A stretch of 23,245 bases of DNA from Phycisphaerales bacterium (GTDB lineage Bacteria; Planctomycetota; Phycisphaerae; Sedimentisphaerales; Anaerohalosphaeraceae): NCBI GenBank assembly GCA_011055475.1, contig DSDH01000123.1:1-23245 (forward strand), in the 5' to 3' direction. The notes under the pieces were generated by a model. The model searched no databases. It had not been told where the DNA came from and worked only from the letters and a program-made list of their open reading frames with translations. Of this stretch, positions 8,411 to 16,800 are shown piece by piece. The position numbers and the translations under genes are program-made. Numbering within the stretch: position 1 is the stretch's first letter; each line of letters begins with the position of its first letter.

Positions 8411-10195
8411 TTACGGACGCTTGAGGTGACCGTCGAAAAACTCCTGAACAAGCCGGTCGACCTGCGGGTCACGCCAGCCGTGGCCGCCGCCCTTGACGGT
8501 GTGCAGCGTGACGGAGACGCCCTTTTCGCGTAGGGCCTTTTCCAGCAGCTCGCTCTGGTGGTGGGGTACGAGTGGGTCCTTGTCGCCGTGGCAGATGAGG
8601 AACGCCGGGTCCTCTCGCGAGACGTACGTGATCGGATTGGCCCGGCGGCAGGCCTCCTTGTTTTCCTGGACAGGACCGCCAATGAGCCGGGCCTCGGGCG
8701 CATCGGGTGCATCGTGGTCCATCTGGCTGGGAAAGGCGCTCATCTGCGTAAAATCGGTCGGGCCGAAGAAGTCACACACGGCCTGCACGCGGCTGGACAC
8801 GTGCCGATTCGGGCCCTTGTCGAACTCCTGGACGTCGCCGGTGGTCCCCACCAGCGCCACCAAGTGCCCCCCGGCTGAGGCGCCCCAGACGCCGATTCGC
8901 TCCGGGGCGATGCCGTATCGACCCGCATTGGCGCGAAGGTAGCGGATCGCGGCCTTGCAGTCCTCGATTTGCGCTGGAAAGATCGCGTGCTGGCTCAGGC
9001 GATAGTTGACGCTCGCCACGATGTAGCCGCGCTTCAAAAAGGACCGGGCCGGGCATTGTTCCTTGCTGCCGGCCAACCAGGCTCCGCCGTGCACCCAGAC
9101 CACAAGCGGCCGCAGCTTGTCGGTCCCATTGGCGGGCAGGTAGACATCCAGCTTCTGCCGTTCGTGTCCATCCGGCACGTATGGAACGTCGCGGATCAGC
9201 GTCGTCCCATCGGCCAGCGTTGAACGCGTGCCCTCGTCCGCGACCGGAGGGCTCTTGAGGTGCCGGTCGAAGAACTCATCAACGAGTTTCTCGATGTCCC
9301 GCCCGCCGAAACCATGGCCGGCCCCCGGTACGACATGAAGCGTGGATTCGACGCCGGCGGCGACGAGTTTGTTGTGCAGGAGCCGGCTCTGATCAAGCGG
9401 CACGAGCGGGTCGCGATCCCCGTGACAGATCAAAAACGGGCTGTCGTCGGCCGTCACGTGCCGTGCCGGTGACGCCAAGACCGCCAGCTCCTGCCGATCC
9501 TTGAGGGCGCCGCCCAACAGCTCAGCGATGGCGTTGTCGGCCGTGTCGTTGCGCTGGCGGTCGTCGCCGAAATAGCCGGGAAAGTCCGTCGGCCCGAAGA
9601 AATCGCACACCGCCTGAACGCGGCTTGAAACGTCACGGTTGCCCTCTTCGGCACCTTCGAGCTCCTTGACACCGCCGGTCGTGCCCAGCAGCGCCACCAA
9701 GTGCCCACCGGCCGACCCGCCCCACACGCCGATGCGGCCGGCGTCAATACCGTACTTATCCGCGTTGGCACGGAGAAACCGGATCGCCGCCTTGCAGTCG
9801 TGGATTTGCGCCGGGAAGACCGCGTGCTGACTGAGGCGGTAGTTCACACTCGCGACGACGTAGCCACGACGGACAAAACGCACTGCCGGGCACCCGTCCT
9901 TGCTGCCGCCCTTCCACGCCCCGCCATGAATCCAAACGACCAGCGGCCGGCGATCCGTCGGCTTGGCATCTTCGGCTCGATAGATATCCAGCTTCTGCCG
10001 CTCATGTCCGCCGGGCATGTAGGCAATGTCACGCTCCGTGTGAATGCCCGGCAGCACCTGCGCCCGCGCCGAGGCCGCCTGCAGTGGGGCCTGCGAGTCG
10101 CCGGCCGCCCCGGCGGATTCGGCGATCATCGGCCCGGCAAGAAGCCCCAGGGTCAGCACCCACGTCGCCAGCGTTGGATAGACGCTGCATTTCAT
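8411..10195 (-). CDS. Secreted tandem-domain alpha/beta-hydrolase (BD-FAE/acetyl-esterase-like)
   Basis: This 594-residue exported esterase consists of two full copies of one alpha/beta-hydrolase domain. ATG 10195 has a near-perfect AAGGAGG six bases upstream, and a signal peptide covers about residues 1-30. Copy 1 (about 55-314) has oxyanion motif HGGAWKGG, nucleophile S161 in GGSAGG, acid D262 in HGDRDPLV and H294 in GAGHGF. Copy 2 (about 335-592) has HGGAWLAG, S440 in GASAGG, D540 in HGDKDPLV and H572 in GGGHGW. Both triads look complete, so both domains could be active. The HGG plus GxSxG layout fits the lipase/esterase group that includes bifunctional feruloyl/acetyl-xylan esterases and kynurenine formamidase, so a polysaccharide deacylase is likely but not proven. 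The gene follows lpxB by 67 bp and may be co-transcribed with it. Confidence 0.87.
   Translation of the reverse strand: MKCSVYPTLATWVLTLGLLAGPMIAESAGAAGDSQAPLQAASARAQVLPGIHTERDIAYMPGGHERQKLDIYRAEDAKPTDRRPLVVWIHGGAWKGGSKDGCPAVRFVRRGYVVASVNYRLSQHAVFPAQIHDCKAAIRFLRANADKYGIDAGRIGVWGGSAGGHLVALLGTTGGVKELEGAEEGNRDVSSRVQAVCDFFGPTDFPGYFGDDRQRNDTADNAIAELLGGALKDRQELAVLASPARHVTADDSPFLICHGDRDPLVPLDQSRLLHNKLVAAGVESTLHVVPGAGHGFGGRDIEKLVDEFFDRHLKSPPVADEGTRSTLADGTTLIRDVPYVPDGHERQKLDVYLPANGTDKLRPLVVWVHGGAWLAGSKEQCPARSFLKRGYIVASVNYRLSQHAIFPAQIEDCKAAIRYLRANAGRYGIAPERIGVWGASAGGHLVALVGTTGDVQEFDKGPNRHVSSRVQAVCDFFGPTDFTQMSAFPSQMDHDAPDAPEARLIGGPVQENKEACRRANPITYVSREDPAFLICHGDKDPLVPHHQSELLEKALREKGVSVTLHTVKGGGHGWRDPQVDRLVQEFFDGHLKRP
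8420..9193 (-). repeat. Second hydrolase domain copy of the tandem esterase
   Basis: Encodes residues about 335-592, the partner of the copy at 9254-10033. A linker of about 20 residues (PPVADEGTRSTLADGTTLI) separates the two. The main difference is in the lid region after FFGPTDF, where copy 1 has GYFGDDRQRND and copy 2 has TQMSAFPSQMDHD, which could change substrate choice. Confidence 0.88.
9254..10033 (-). repeat. First hydrolase domain copy of the tandem esterase
   Basis: Encodes residues about 55-314. It aligns over its full length with the second copy at an offset of 278-280 residues. Shared blocks include GHERQKLD, RGYVVASVNYRLSQHA, FPAQIHDCKAAIRFLRANA and SSRVQAVCDFFGPTDF, so this is an internal gene duplication rather than two unrelated domains. 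Confidence 0.88.
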
Positions 10196-10262
10196 CGCTC
10201 GCCTCCTTCGTTATAACTCCATGGCGGATAGAGATTTGTCGTGGGTGTGGCCACCGTGGGGC

Positions 10263-11459
10263 TCAGGTCAGTTGGCGTTCCAGCGTGGCGTCCTGCTGTG
10301 GCCGGTCGGGATGGTCCAGCATCTCCCAGGCCATCTGAGCGACCTCATCGGACGCCCAGCCCTGCGTCAGCGGCGCGACGAGGTTCTCCAGCTCCATGCT
10401 GATCTTTACGAGCATCGTCTTGTTGCCGATCAGGCTGTTGCACCGGTCGGCGATGGGGCGGGTGCTCGTGAAGTACGGCATGAACTCGGTGACCAGTTCC
10501 CGTCCGGCCAGAATGTTCACCAGCGACAGGAACCGCGTCCGCACGAGCCATCGGCCCGCCAGGTGCCACGCCAGGCGGCTGGACTGGTACAGGATCACCA
10601 TCGGGCATCCCGCCGCGGCGACCTGCAGGGTCGCGCTGCCGCTGGCGACCAGGGCGAAGTCCGACTGGTCGGCCACCTCGATCACGTTGCCCACCGTATA
10701 CTCGCACTTGAAGCCGCTGATTTTGCGCTGCTTGAGCAGTTGCAGCTTCTCCTCGCTGGGCGCGGTTGCGATGAACGTCGCCCCGGGCCACTTTTGCAGA
10801 ATCTGGATCGCGACCTTCTGCATGGCCGGCCAGAGCGACTTGATCTCCGCCGTCCGCGATCCGGGCATCAGGGCCACCCGCACCCGCCGCGGCTCATAAT
10901 CGCTGTAGTCCTTGTAGCTCTCGGTGAAGTCCAGCGTCACGTCATCGAACAGGGGATTGCCCACGAATCGGGCGTCCACGTTGCGGCTGCAGAACCAATC
11001 CTCCTCGAACGGCAGAATACACGCCAGCCGGCTGCACAAGCGGCGCAGCTTGCCGATCCGCCATGGGGCCCAGGCCCATAACTGCGGCGCGACGTAAAAG
11101 AGCGTCTCGATACCCGCCCGCTGGGCCAGCTTGGCCACGTGGAAATTGAACGCCGGTGAATCGCACACGATCACCAGGTCCACCGGATGTTTGCGGAAGT
11201 AGGAGCGGATCCGTCGCAGGGTCTTCCAGAAGAAGCCCACCTGGCCGAAGGCGTTGTAGATCATCGCCGCCCGGCGGACCGTATCCTGCAGAATCTCGCA
11301 ACCGGCCTGGCGCATCTCATCGCCGCCGACACCGACCCACTCGATGTAATCGTTGAAGCCCCGGGCCTGGGCGGCGCGGATCAGATTCGCACAGTGCACG
11401 TCGGCACTGGGCTCGCATGCGCTGATGAACACCCGCTTGGTCGGCTTGGATTCGGTCAC
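10263..11459 (-). CDS. lpxB: Lipid-A-disaccharide synthase
   Basis: This 398-residue GT19 glycosyltransferase joins UDP-2,3-diacylglucosamine to lipid X to make the lipid A disaccharide on the inner face of the cytoplasmic membrane. Family motifs are DSPAFNF, YVAPQLWAWAPWRIGKL, FVGNPLFD, LMPGSRTAEI and SGSATLQVAAAGCPMVILY. I chose GTG 11459 because GAGGG lies 8 bases upstream, the length matches the family, and the TATAAT promoter places the transcript start near 11484; an upstream ATG at 11519 would lie before it. The N-terminal GExSGD motif reads CEPSAD here (residues 15-20): E, S and D are kept, but both glycines are replaced. It has its own promoter but follows the lipid operon on the same strand. 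No other lpx gene is in the window. Confidence 0.9.
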   Translation of the reverse strand: MTESKPTKRVFISACEPSADVHCANLIRAAQARGFNDYIEWVGVGGDEMRQAGCEILQDTVRRAAMIYNAFGQVGFFWKTLRRIRSYFRKHPVDLVIVCDSPAFNFHVAKLAQRAGIETLFYVAPQLWAWAPWRIGKLRRLCSRLACILPFEEDWFCSRNVDARFVGNPLFDDVTLDFTESYKDYSDYEPRRVRVALMPGSRTAEIKSLWPAMQKVAIQILQKWPGATFIATAPSEEKLQLLKQRKISGFKCEYTVGNVIEVADQSDFALVASGSATLQVAAAGCPMVILYQSSRLAWHLAGRWLVRTRFLSLVNILAGRELVTEFMPYFTSTRPIADRCNSLIGNKTMLVKISMELENLVAPLTQGWASDEVAQMAWEMLDHPDRPQQDATLERQLT

Positions 11460-11490
11460 GCCAAACGCCCTCACGCTACGGAAACGGGGG

Positions 11491-11519
11491 ATTATAGTCG
11501 GCCGCGGCGGCGATTGCAA
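11491..11519 (-). promoter_or_regulatory. Strong sigma70-type promoter of lpxB
   Basis: On the minus strand, TTGCAA (11514-11519), 17 bases, then a perfect TATAAT (11491-11496). It lies in the 127 bp gap after the GNAT-aminotransferase gene. Transcription would begin near 11484, about 25 nt before the GTG start of lpxB. This is the best -10 box in the window. Confidence 0.75.
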
Positions 11520-11586
11520 ACCCTCATTTCAGGAGTGACCGGCCGAACCCGAATGTCGAGGCGCCCGCGACCACGGAAAGGTCGTC

Positions 11587-13206
11587 TCACACGCGGACGC
11601 CCGCGCCTGCACGGATGAGTCGATCCAGCGTCTGGACCAGGACCCGCAGATCACGTCGATGGACCGGTCCCATCAGACAGATCTGAATCCAGTTGCGGTC
11701 GAGCAGGTAGCGACTACGATAGCTCACCAGAAAGCCTTGGCGATGCAGCTCATCGCCAAGCTCGGCGGCGTCCATCGGGTGGGGTACGGGTAGCGTCAGC
11801 ACGGCCGGGTTGCAGCGCTCGGCATCCACTAGCGGCACAAGCCCCACCGCCTCAAGCTCCTCGCGCAGCCACGCACCGGTTTGGGCGATTTCGTCGTAGC
11901 GCTGCGGCGGATTGAACTCCTCCAGGGCACGATGCAGCGCCCCCACAAGATTGCTGCACATCGTGTACGGCACTGTATTCTGGTACATGTACTCGGCCAG
12001 GTCCAGGTACGCCGGCAGCGACCGTCCCTCGCTGCTGAGGATCGGTTCCCGGTAGAAGACCATGCTCAGGCCCGAATAACTGCCCAGCCCCTTGCCGCTG
12101 ACGCCCGAGGCCAGGAACACGTCGGTCAGGTCCACGGGAATCGTTCCCAGCGAGCTGACGCAGTCCAGGCACAGCGTGACGTCGTGCTCACGGCACAAGG
12201 CCTTGATCGCCTCGACGTCGTTGACCATGCCGGTGCTGGTCTCACAGTGCACCGCCCAGAGCCACGAGGCCCGCGGCGGCCCTTCCACGGCGGCCCGGAT
12301 GCGCTCCACGTCGAAAGGCCGCCCCCAGGGCTCTTCGCAGGCCTGGAAGTCCAGTCCGAAGCGCTCGGCCTGCTCCACCAGCCGACGCCCGAACTCCCCG
12401 TTGCTCAAAACGACCCCCCGGCCGCCGCGTAGGCACAACTGCCCGGCGATCACATCGTTGGCCAACGTGCCCGAACCCATCAGCAACGCGACGGCCCGCG
12501 CCCGGGCCAACCGGCACAACCGCGCACAGGTCTGCCGGTGAATCTCAAGAAACTGATCGAGACGATGGCTGCACGTGGTCCGCGTGAAGGCCTGCTCCAC
12601 TCCCGGCGAGACCTCCACGGGGCCGGGCATCAGGTAAACGGCCCGGCGGTCCCGCGGCGGCGGCTCGACCGCCACGATCGGGCGCCTCACGCGGGCGTAC
12701 CGCTCGGCGGTGAGCATCATCGGCTGGTATTGGGCCCTATCATGACCCACGACCGGCCCGAATGGCACGAAGCCCAGATGACGGTACAGCCGCTCCTGTT
12801 GGAGCAGGCCGGATATGACGACGGTATCGTAGCCCTGGCGGACCATGTGGTCGGCCGCGACCTGAAGAAGCCGGTGCAGCATGCGCCCGTGCCGCAGGCC
12901 CGGCTTCAGGGCCAGCAGCCGCAGCTCGCAGAGGGCCCGGGCCTGCGGCAGATACGAATCCAGGTCCTTGAGCTTGGCATCCAGCGAAAACGGACGCCGC
13001 CCCCGGATCGCGAGCATCCCCACCACCTCGCGGCCATGCAAGCACACGAAGTAGGTGTTCTCATCGTGAAAACGATCCACCAGCCGCCGCTGGGCGTTCG
13101 GCTCGTGCTGGGGAATCTCCTCCACAAATGTCTCATAATTGAGCCGATGAATCTGCTCAAATTCCCACGGCTCGGTCGCTTGTTTCACGACGAATTCCGG
13201 ATCCAT
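11587..13206 (-). CDS. GNAT N-acyltransferase-like domain fused to class V aminotransferase
   Basis: A 539-residue two-domain enzyme. Residues about 1-170 are GNAT-like, resembling the Acetyltransf_5/OlsB/autoinducer-synthase group: RLNYETFVEEIPQH, CELRLLALKPGLRHGRMLHRLL (core at 93-110) and YRHLGFVPFG. Residues about 185-539 are a class V (fold type I) PLP aminotransferase: YLMPGPVEVS, MGSGTLAND, HCETSTG (320-326), D348 in LDCVSSLG contacting the PLP ring nitrogen, and K372 in SGKGLG as the Schiff-base lysine. The second half resembles 2-aminoethylphosphonate/serine/alanine-glyoxylate transaminases. ATG 13206 has GGAGAGG just upstream and begins two bases after the plsY stop, so it is co-translated with PlsY. 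The context suggests amine formation followed by N-acylation to an amino-lipid or acyl amino acid. Both substrates are unknown. Confidence 0.85.
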   Translation of the reverse strand: MDPEFVVKQATEPWEFEQIHRLNYETFVEEIPQHEPNAQRRLVDRFHDENTYFVCLHGREVVGMLAIRGRRPFSLDAKLKDLDSYLPQARALCELRLLALKPGLRHGRMLHRLLQVAADHMVRQGYDTVVISGLLQQERLYRHLGFVPFGPVVGHDRAQYQPMMLTAERYARVRRPIVAVEPPPRDRRAVYLMPGPVEVSPGVEQAFTRTTCSHRLDQFLEIHRQTCARLCRLARARAVALLMGSGTLANDVIAGQLCLRGGRGVVLSNGEFGRRLVEQAERFGLDFQACEEPWGRPFDVERIRAAVEGPPRASWLWAVHCETSTGMVNDVEAIKALCREHDVTLCLDCVSSLGTIPVDLTDVFLASGVSGKGLGSYSGLSMVFYREPILSSEGRSLPAYLDLAEYMYQNTVPYTMCSNLVGALHRALEEFNPPQRYDEIAQTGAWLREELEAVGLVPLVDAERCNPAVLTLPVPHPMDAAELGDELHRQGFLVSYRSRYLLDRNWIQICLMGPVHRRDLRVLVQTLDRLIRAGAGVRV

Positions 13207-13208
13207 CG

Positions 13209-13823
13209 CTACCTCTCCGATCCTTCGTTCGAGCGGGCGGAGGGTCTCTGTTTTCGCCCTTCCCACAAGCGTCGGATATGCGCCCGGTGCGCCGTCAGGA
13301 GAATCGCCACCAGGGCGGCAATACCCAGTGTTCGACCCCAACCATATCCGAGGCACGCCGCCAATATAGGCAATGACACCACGGCAAGCAACCCGCAAGC
13401 CATGTACTTTCGCCAAACCGCATACAGCACCGCGAACACACCCACCGCGAGCAGGACCAGACGCCCATCATACATCAACAGCCCCCCCAGCGTCACGGCA
13501 ATACCCCGGCCACCGCGAAACCCCAGTTGCACCGGCCAGATATGCCCGACGGCGACCGCGATCAGGGCCGCCGTGCGGACCCCGTCGGCCTGTCCCAGAA
13601 CGGTCGCCAGCCCCACCGCCACGGCCGCCTTGCCCGCGTCACCGATCAACGTCAGGGCAAAACCCCACCGGCCCAGAACGCGCCCCACGTTCCGCGCGCC
13701 CACCGACCCGCTGCCCAAGGTGCGGATATCCCCCCGACCGGAAAGCCGCACCAGATAGTAGCCTGTACACAAACACCCCAAGCCGTAGCTTACCCCGATT
13801 AACACGACATCGCCGACGGTCAC
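13209..13823 (-). CDS. plsY: Acyl-phosphate:glycerol-3-phosphate acyltransferase PlsY
   Basis: This 204-residue integral membrane enzyme transfers an acyl group from acyl-phosphate to the sn-1 position of glycerol-3-phosphate, the first step of phospholipid synthesis. The three cytoplasmic motifs are visible: GSGSVGARNVGR (37-48), GDAGKAA (61-67) and GHIWPVQLGFRGGRG (93-107). Several hydrophobic helices fill the rest, and the chain has the usual family length. Motif 1 reads SGSVGARN rather than the common SGNxGATN, a variant within a recognisable motif. The GTG start at 13823 has AGGAGG seven bases upstream, and this ribosome site overlaps the stop of the preceding fusion gene (11 bp gap). 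PlsX, which makes the acyl-phosphate, is not in the window. Confidence 0.93.
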   Translation of the reverse strand: MTVGDVVLIGVSYGLGCLCTGYYLVRLSGRGDIRTLGSGSVGARNVGRVLGRWGFALTLIGDAGKAAVAVGLATVLGQADGVRTAALIAVAVGHIWPVQLGFRGGRGIAVTLGGLLMYDGRLVLLAVGVFAVLYAVWRKYMACGLLAVVSLPILAACLGYGWGRTLGIAALVAILLTAHRAHIRRLWEGRKQRPSARSNEGSER

Positions 13824-13834
13824 GGTAAGGCCTC

Positions 13835-16800
13835 CTACTCCGCCGGCGACTGGGGGGCCGTCCGGGCCTCAACGGCCAGGCGTTTCAGGGCCATCAGATC
13901 CAGCTTGCCGCTGCCAAGGACGGGAATCGCCTCCACCGGTAGATAATGGTCCCGCCGGGGCTTGTAGAGGTTGGGCAGATCGCTGGCGGCCACGGCCCGG
14001 AACATCGCCTCCGGATCCGCGTGCCGCGGCACGTAGAGCACCACCAGCTCCCCGCCCCGCGTCGGATGGGCCAAGCTCGTCACCGCCACTGCCGGCTCGG
14101 AGGCGTGAACCGTCGAGGCGCACACCTCCTCCAGCGCCAGGTGCGGCACCATCTCTCCGCCAATCTTGCTGAACCGCGCCAGGCGGTCGGTGATCGTGAT
14201 GAACCCGTCCTCATCGATCGAGGCGACATCACCGGTGCTGTACCAGCCGTCCCGCAACACCGCGGCCGTTCGGTCGGGCTTGTTCAGATAACCGGCCATG
14301 ACGTTGGGCCCCTTGACCTGCAGGACACCGGCCTGACCAGGCCCCAGGGGCTCGCCGGTCTCCAAGTCCACGACCCGCACCGCCACACCCGGAATCGGCT
14401 GGCCAATCGTGCCCTCCTTGGTGCCCACTTGGCGAACCCCGCCATACTCCACGTCCGGCAGGTTCAACGAGACCACGGGGGACAATTCGGTGGCGCCGTA
14501 CCCCTCCAAAGGCCGCACACCGAACCGCTCCTCGAACGCGTCGGCGACGTGCTTACAGAGCTTCTCGGCCCCCGTGACCACGCGGCGCAGCGAGGCGAAA
14601 TCCCCCGGCGGCACCCGCCGCGTGTACGCCAGCAGAAACGTCGGAGCGGCCATCAGAATCGTGGAATGGTTGTCTCGAACGCTCTGACCGACCGCCCGGG
14701 CATCCAGCGGGTTCGGGATATAGCTCACCGAGGCGCCGCTGGTCACGACCAGCCACAAATCCACCGTGTACCCGAACGAATGGAAGAATGGCAGTATTCC
14801 GCACAGATCATCCTCCACCCCCACGTGAAACACCTCGCGGGCGGCGTCCACATTGGACAGGATATTGTGGTGGGTCAACACGACGCCCTTGGCCCGGCCC
14901 GTGCTGCCGGAGGAGAAGATGACCGTCGCGGGCCTGTCCGGATCGAACCGCCCATCACAGAGCCACCGCACGGGCATCCACCGCGCCGCAAAATACGCCC
15001 GGAGCTTGTCCGCCGGGCGTAACTCGGCGATCACATCCTCCAGGAACACCATGTCCGGATCATCGTCCGGCAGGCGGGCCTTTTCGAGGAACGCCCGGCT
15101 TGAAAGGACATAGCGGATGCCGCACTGCTCCTTGGCGTGCCGCCGGGCCTGCACGGAGCCGGTATAGTTCAGGTTGACGGCGGTTTTACCCAAAAGGCTG
15201 AGGGCCAGATTCGCGATGGCCCCGCCCACGGAGGGCGGCAAGAGGATACCCACCGTCTCATGGTCGCGCGTCATCGGGGCGATCCGATGGGCCAGCGCCG
15301 TCGCCGCGGTGAGCGTCTGCCCGTAGGAGAGGCGCTTGCCGGTCGTATCGCCAACGCACTGGCGTCGCCAATGCCGCCTCGCGGCCCGGACGAACCGCTC
15401 GCCCAGAGATCGCCGCGTGCATCTCAGCGAATCGTAGTAATCACACGACAACTCCAGCACGGCCTGGCGCACGTCAAACGCCTTCGTCTCGGCCGGCAGC
15501 GGCTTGCCGAAATGGATCGAAATCGGGTACGGCACCCTGCGCGGCCAGGTGCGCATCAGGCGGCCCGAGTACCAACTGAAGAGGCTGCCCCACGCACCGC
15601 CGATGTAAACGGGGATGATCGGGCAGCGGCTGCCGCGCATGATTCGCTCGAAGCCGCTCTTGAACCGCTGCAGCGTGCCCGTTCGGGTGATGGCCCCTTC
15701 GGCGAAGATGCAGACCAGGTGCCCGGCATCCATGGCGCGACGGGCCTCGCGGAACGCGCGAACGAGCGATTTCGGCCCGTCCTTCTCGCTGATCAGAATG
15801 ACGCCCATCAATCGCAGCAGCCATTGGAATCGGCTCTGTCCGAAGATGTCCCGGTCCATCATGAAGCGGACCGGCCGCTGCTGTGTCGCGCCGATCAGAA
15901 ACGAGTCGACCCATGAGACATGATTGCTGACCAACAGCGCCCCGCCTTCGATCGGCACGTGCTCAAGCCCTGACGCACGGATGCGGTAGACAACGCGGAT
16001 GCCCAGAAGGATAAGAAAACGGACGAAGACGTCCAAAAGTCGGACCGTGGACGCCACCGCCACCAGCATGGTCAGAAGACCCGCAATAAGACACAGCCGT
16101 TGCGCCGAGAGGCCCAACACCTCATGCGCCAGGTAGAAAAGCACCGCGGCCAGGGCGATGGCCACCCAGCCCAGCCAGTTGGCCGCCGCCACGACCCGCC
16201 CGCGGATCGCCTCCGGGGCCCGCCATTGGATAAACGCCTGCAGCGGCACGATGAACAAACCCGCACTGGCCCCCACCAGAACCAGCATGGCGCCGATCAG
16301 AATGGGCCGACCGCTCACCAGGCCCAGCACTACATTGCACACGCCCAGGCCCAAGAGCCCCAGCGGCACCATGCCGAACTCCACGCTGCGCCCGCTCCAG
16401 CGTCCGGCCAGATAGGATCCGATGCCGATACCCAGGGCCGCCAGCACGAACAACAGACCGCTGGCCTCGCGCTCCCAGCCCAACACCGCCGGGTCCATGC
16501 CGTAGGGCAGCAGGGCCATTTTCAGGAACGCCGCCAGCAAGAGGAACATCGCCGTTCCGCCCATCGCCCACAGCAGCCCCCGGCGGCCGCGCACGGCCAG
16601 CAGCGTTCGCATGACGTCGACGGGGAAAAAGAGCGACGCCCGCTGCCTCGAACCCGCGGTCGGCGTCCGTTCGATCCGCAGGGCCGCCGTCAGACCCATC
16701 GCCGACAGCGCGGCGCACACCCCTGCGGCCAGCGCGTAGTTGCGCTGCGTCATCCACGATAACGAGGGGCCCACCGCCGCCCCGATCACGATCGCCAGGT

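Noticed and set aside
10210..10217. GTTATAAC palindrome with a TATAAC -10-like box before the tandem esterase
   Set aside because: It lies directly against the ribosome site, so a transcript start would fall at or inside it. No -35 box is present at the right distance.
10221..11081. A 286-codon plus-strand open frame over lpxB (others like it at 13946-15022, 19275-20252 and 20808-21854)
   Set aside because: All are antisense to well-supported genes, lack ribosome sites and show arginine/histidine-rich composition without recognisable folds.
11590..13416. A longer form of the GNAT-aminotransferase starting at 13416
   Set aside because: The extra 70 residues lie inside plsY and have no domain. 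ATG 13206 has a good ribosome site and starts right after the plsY stop.
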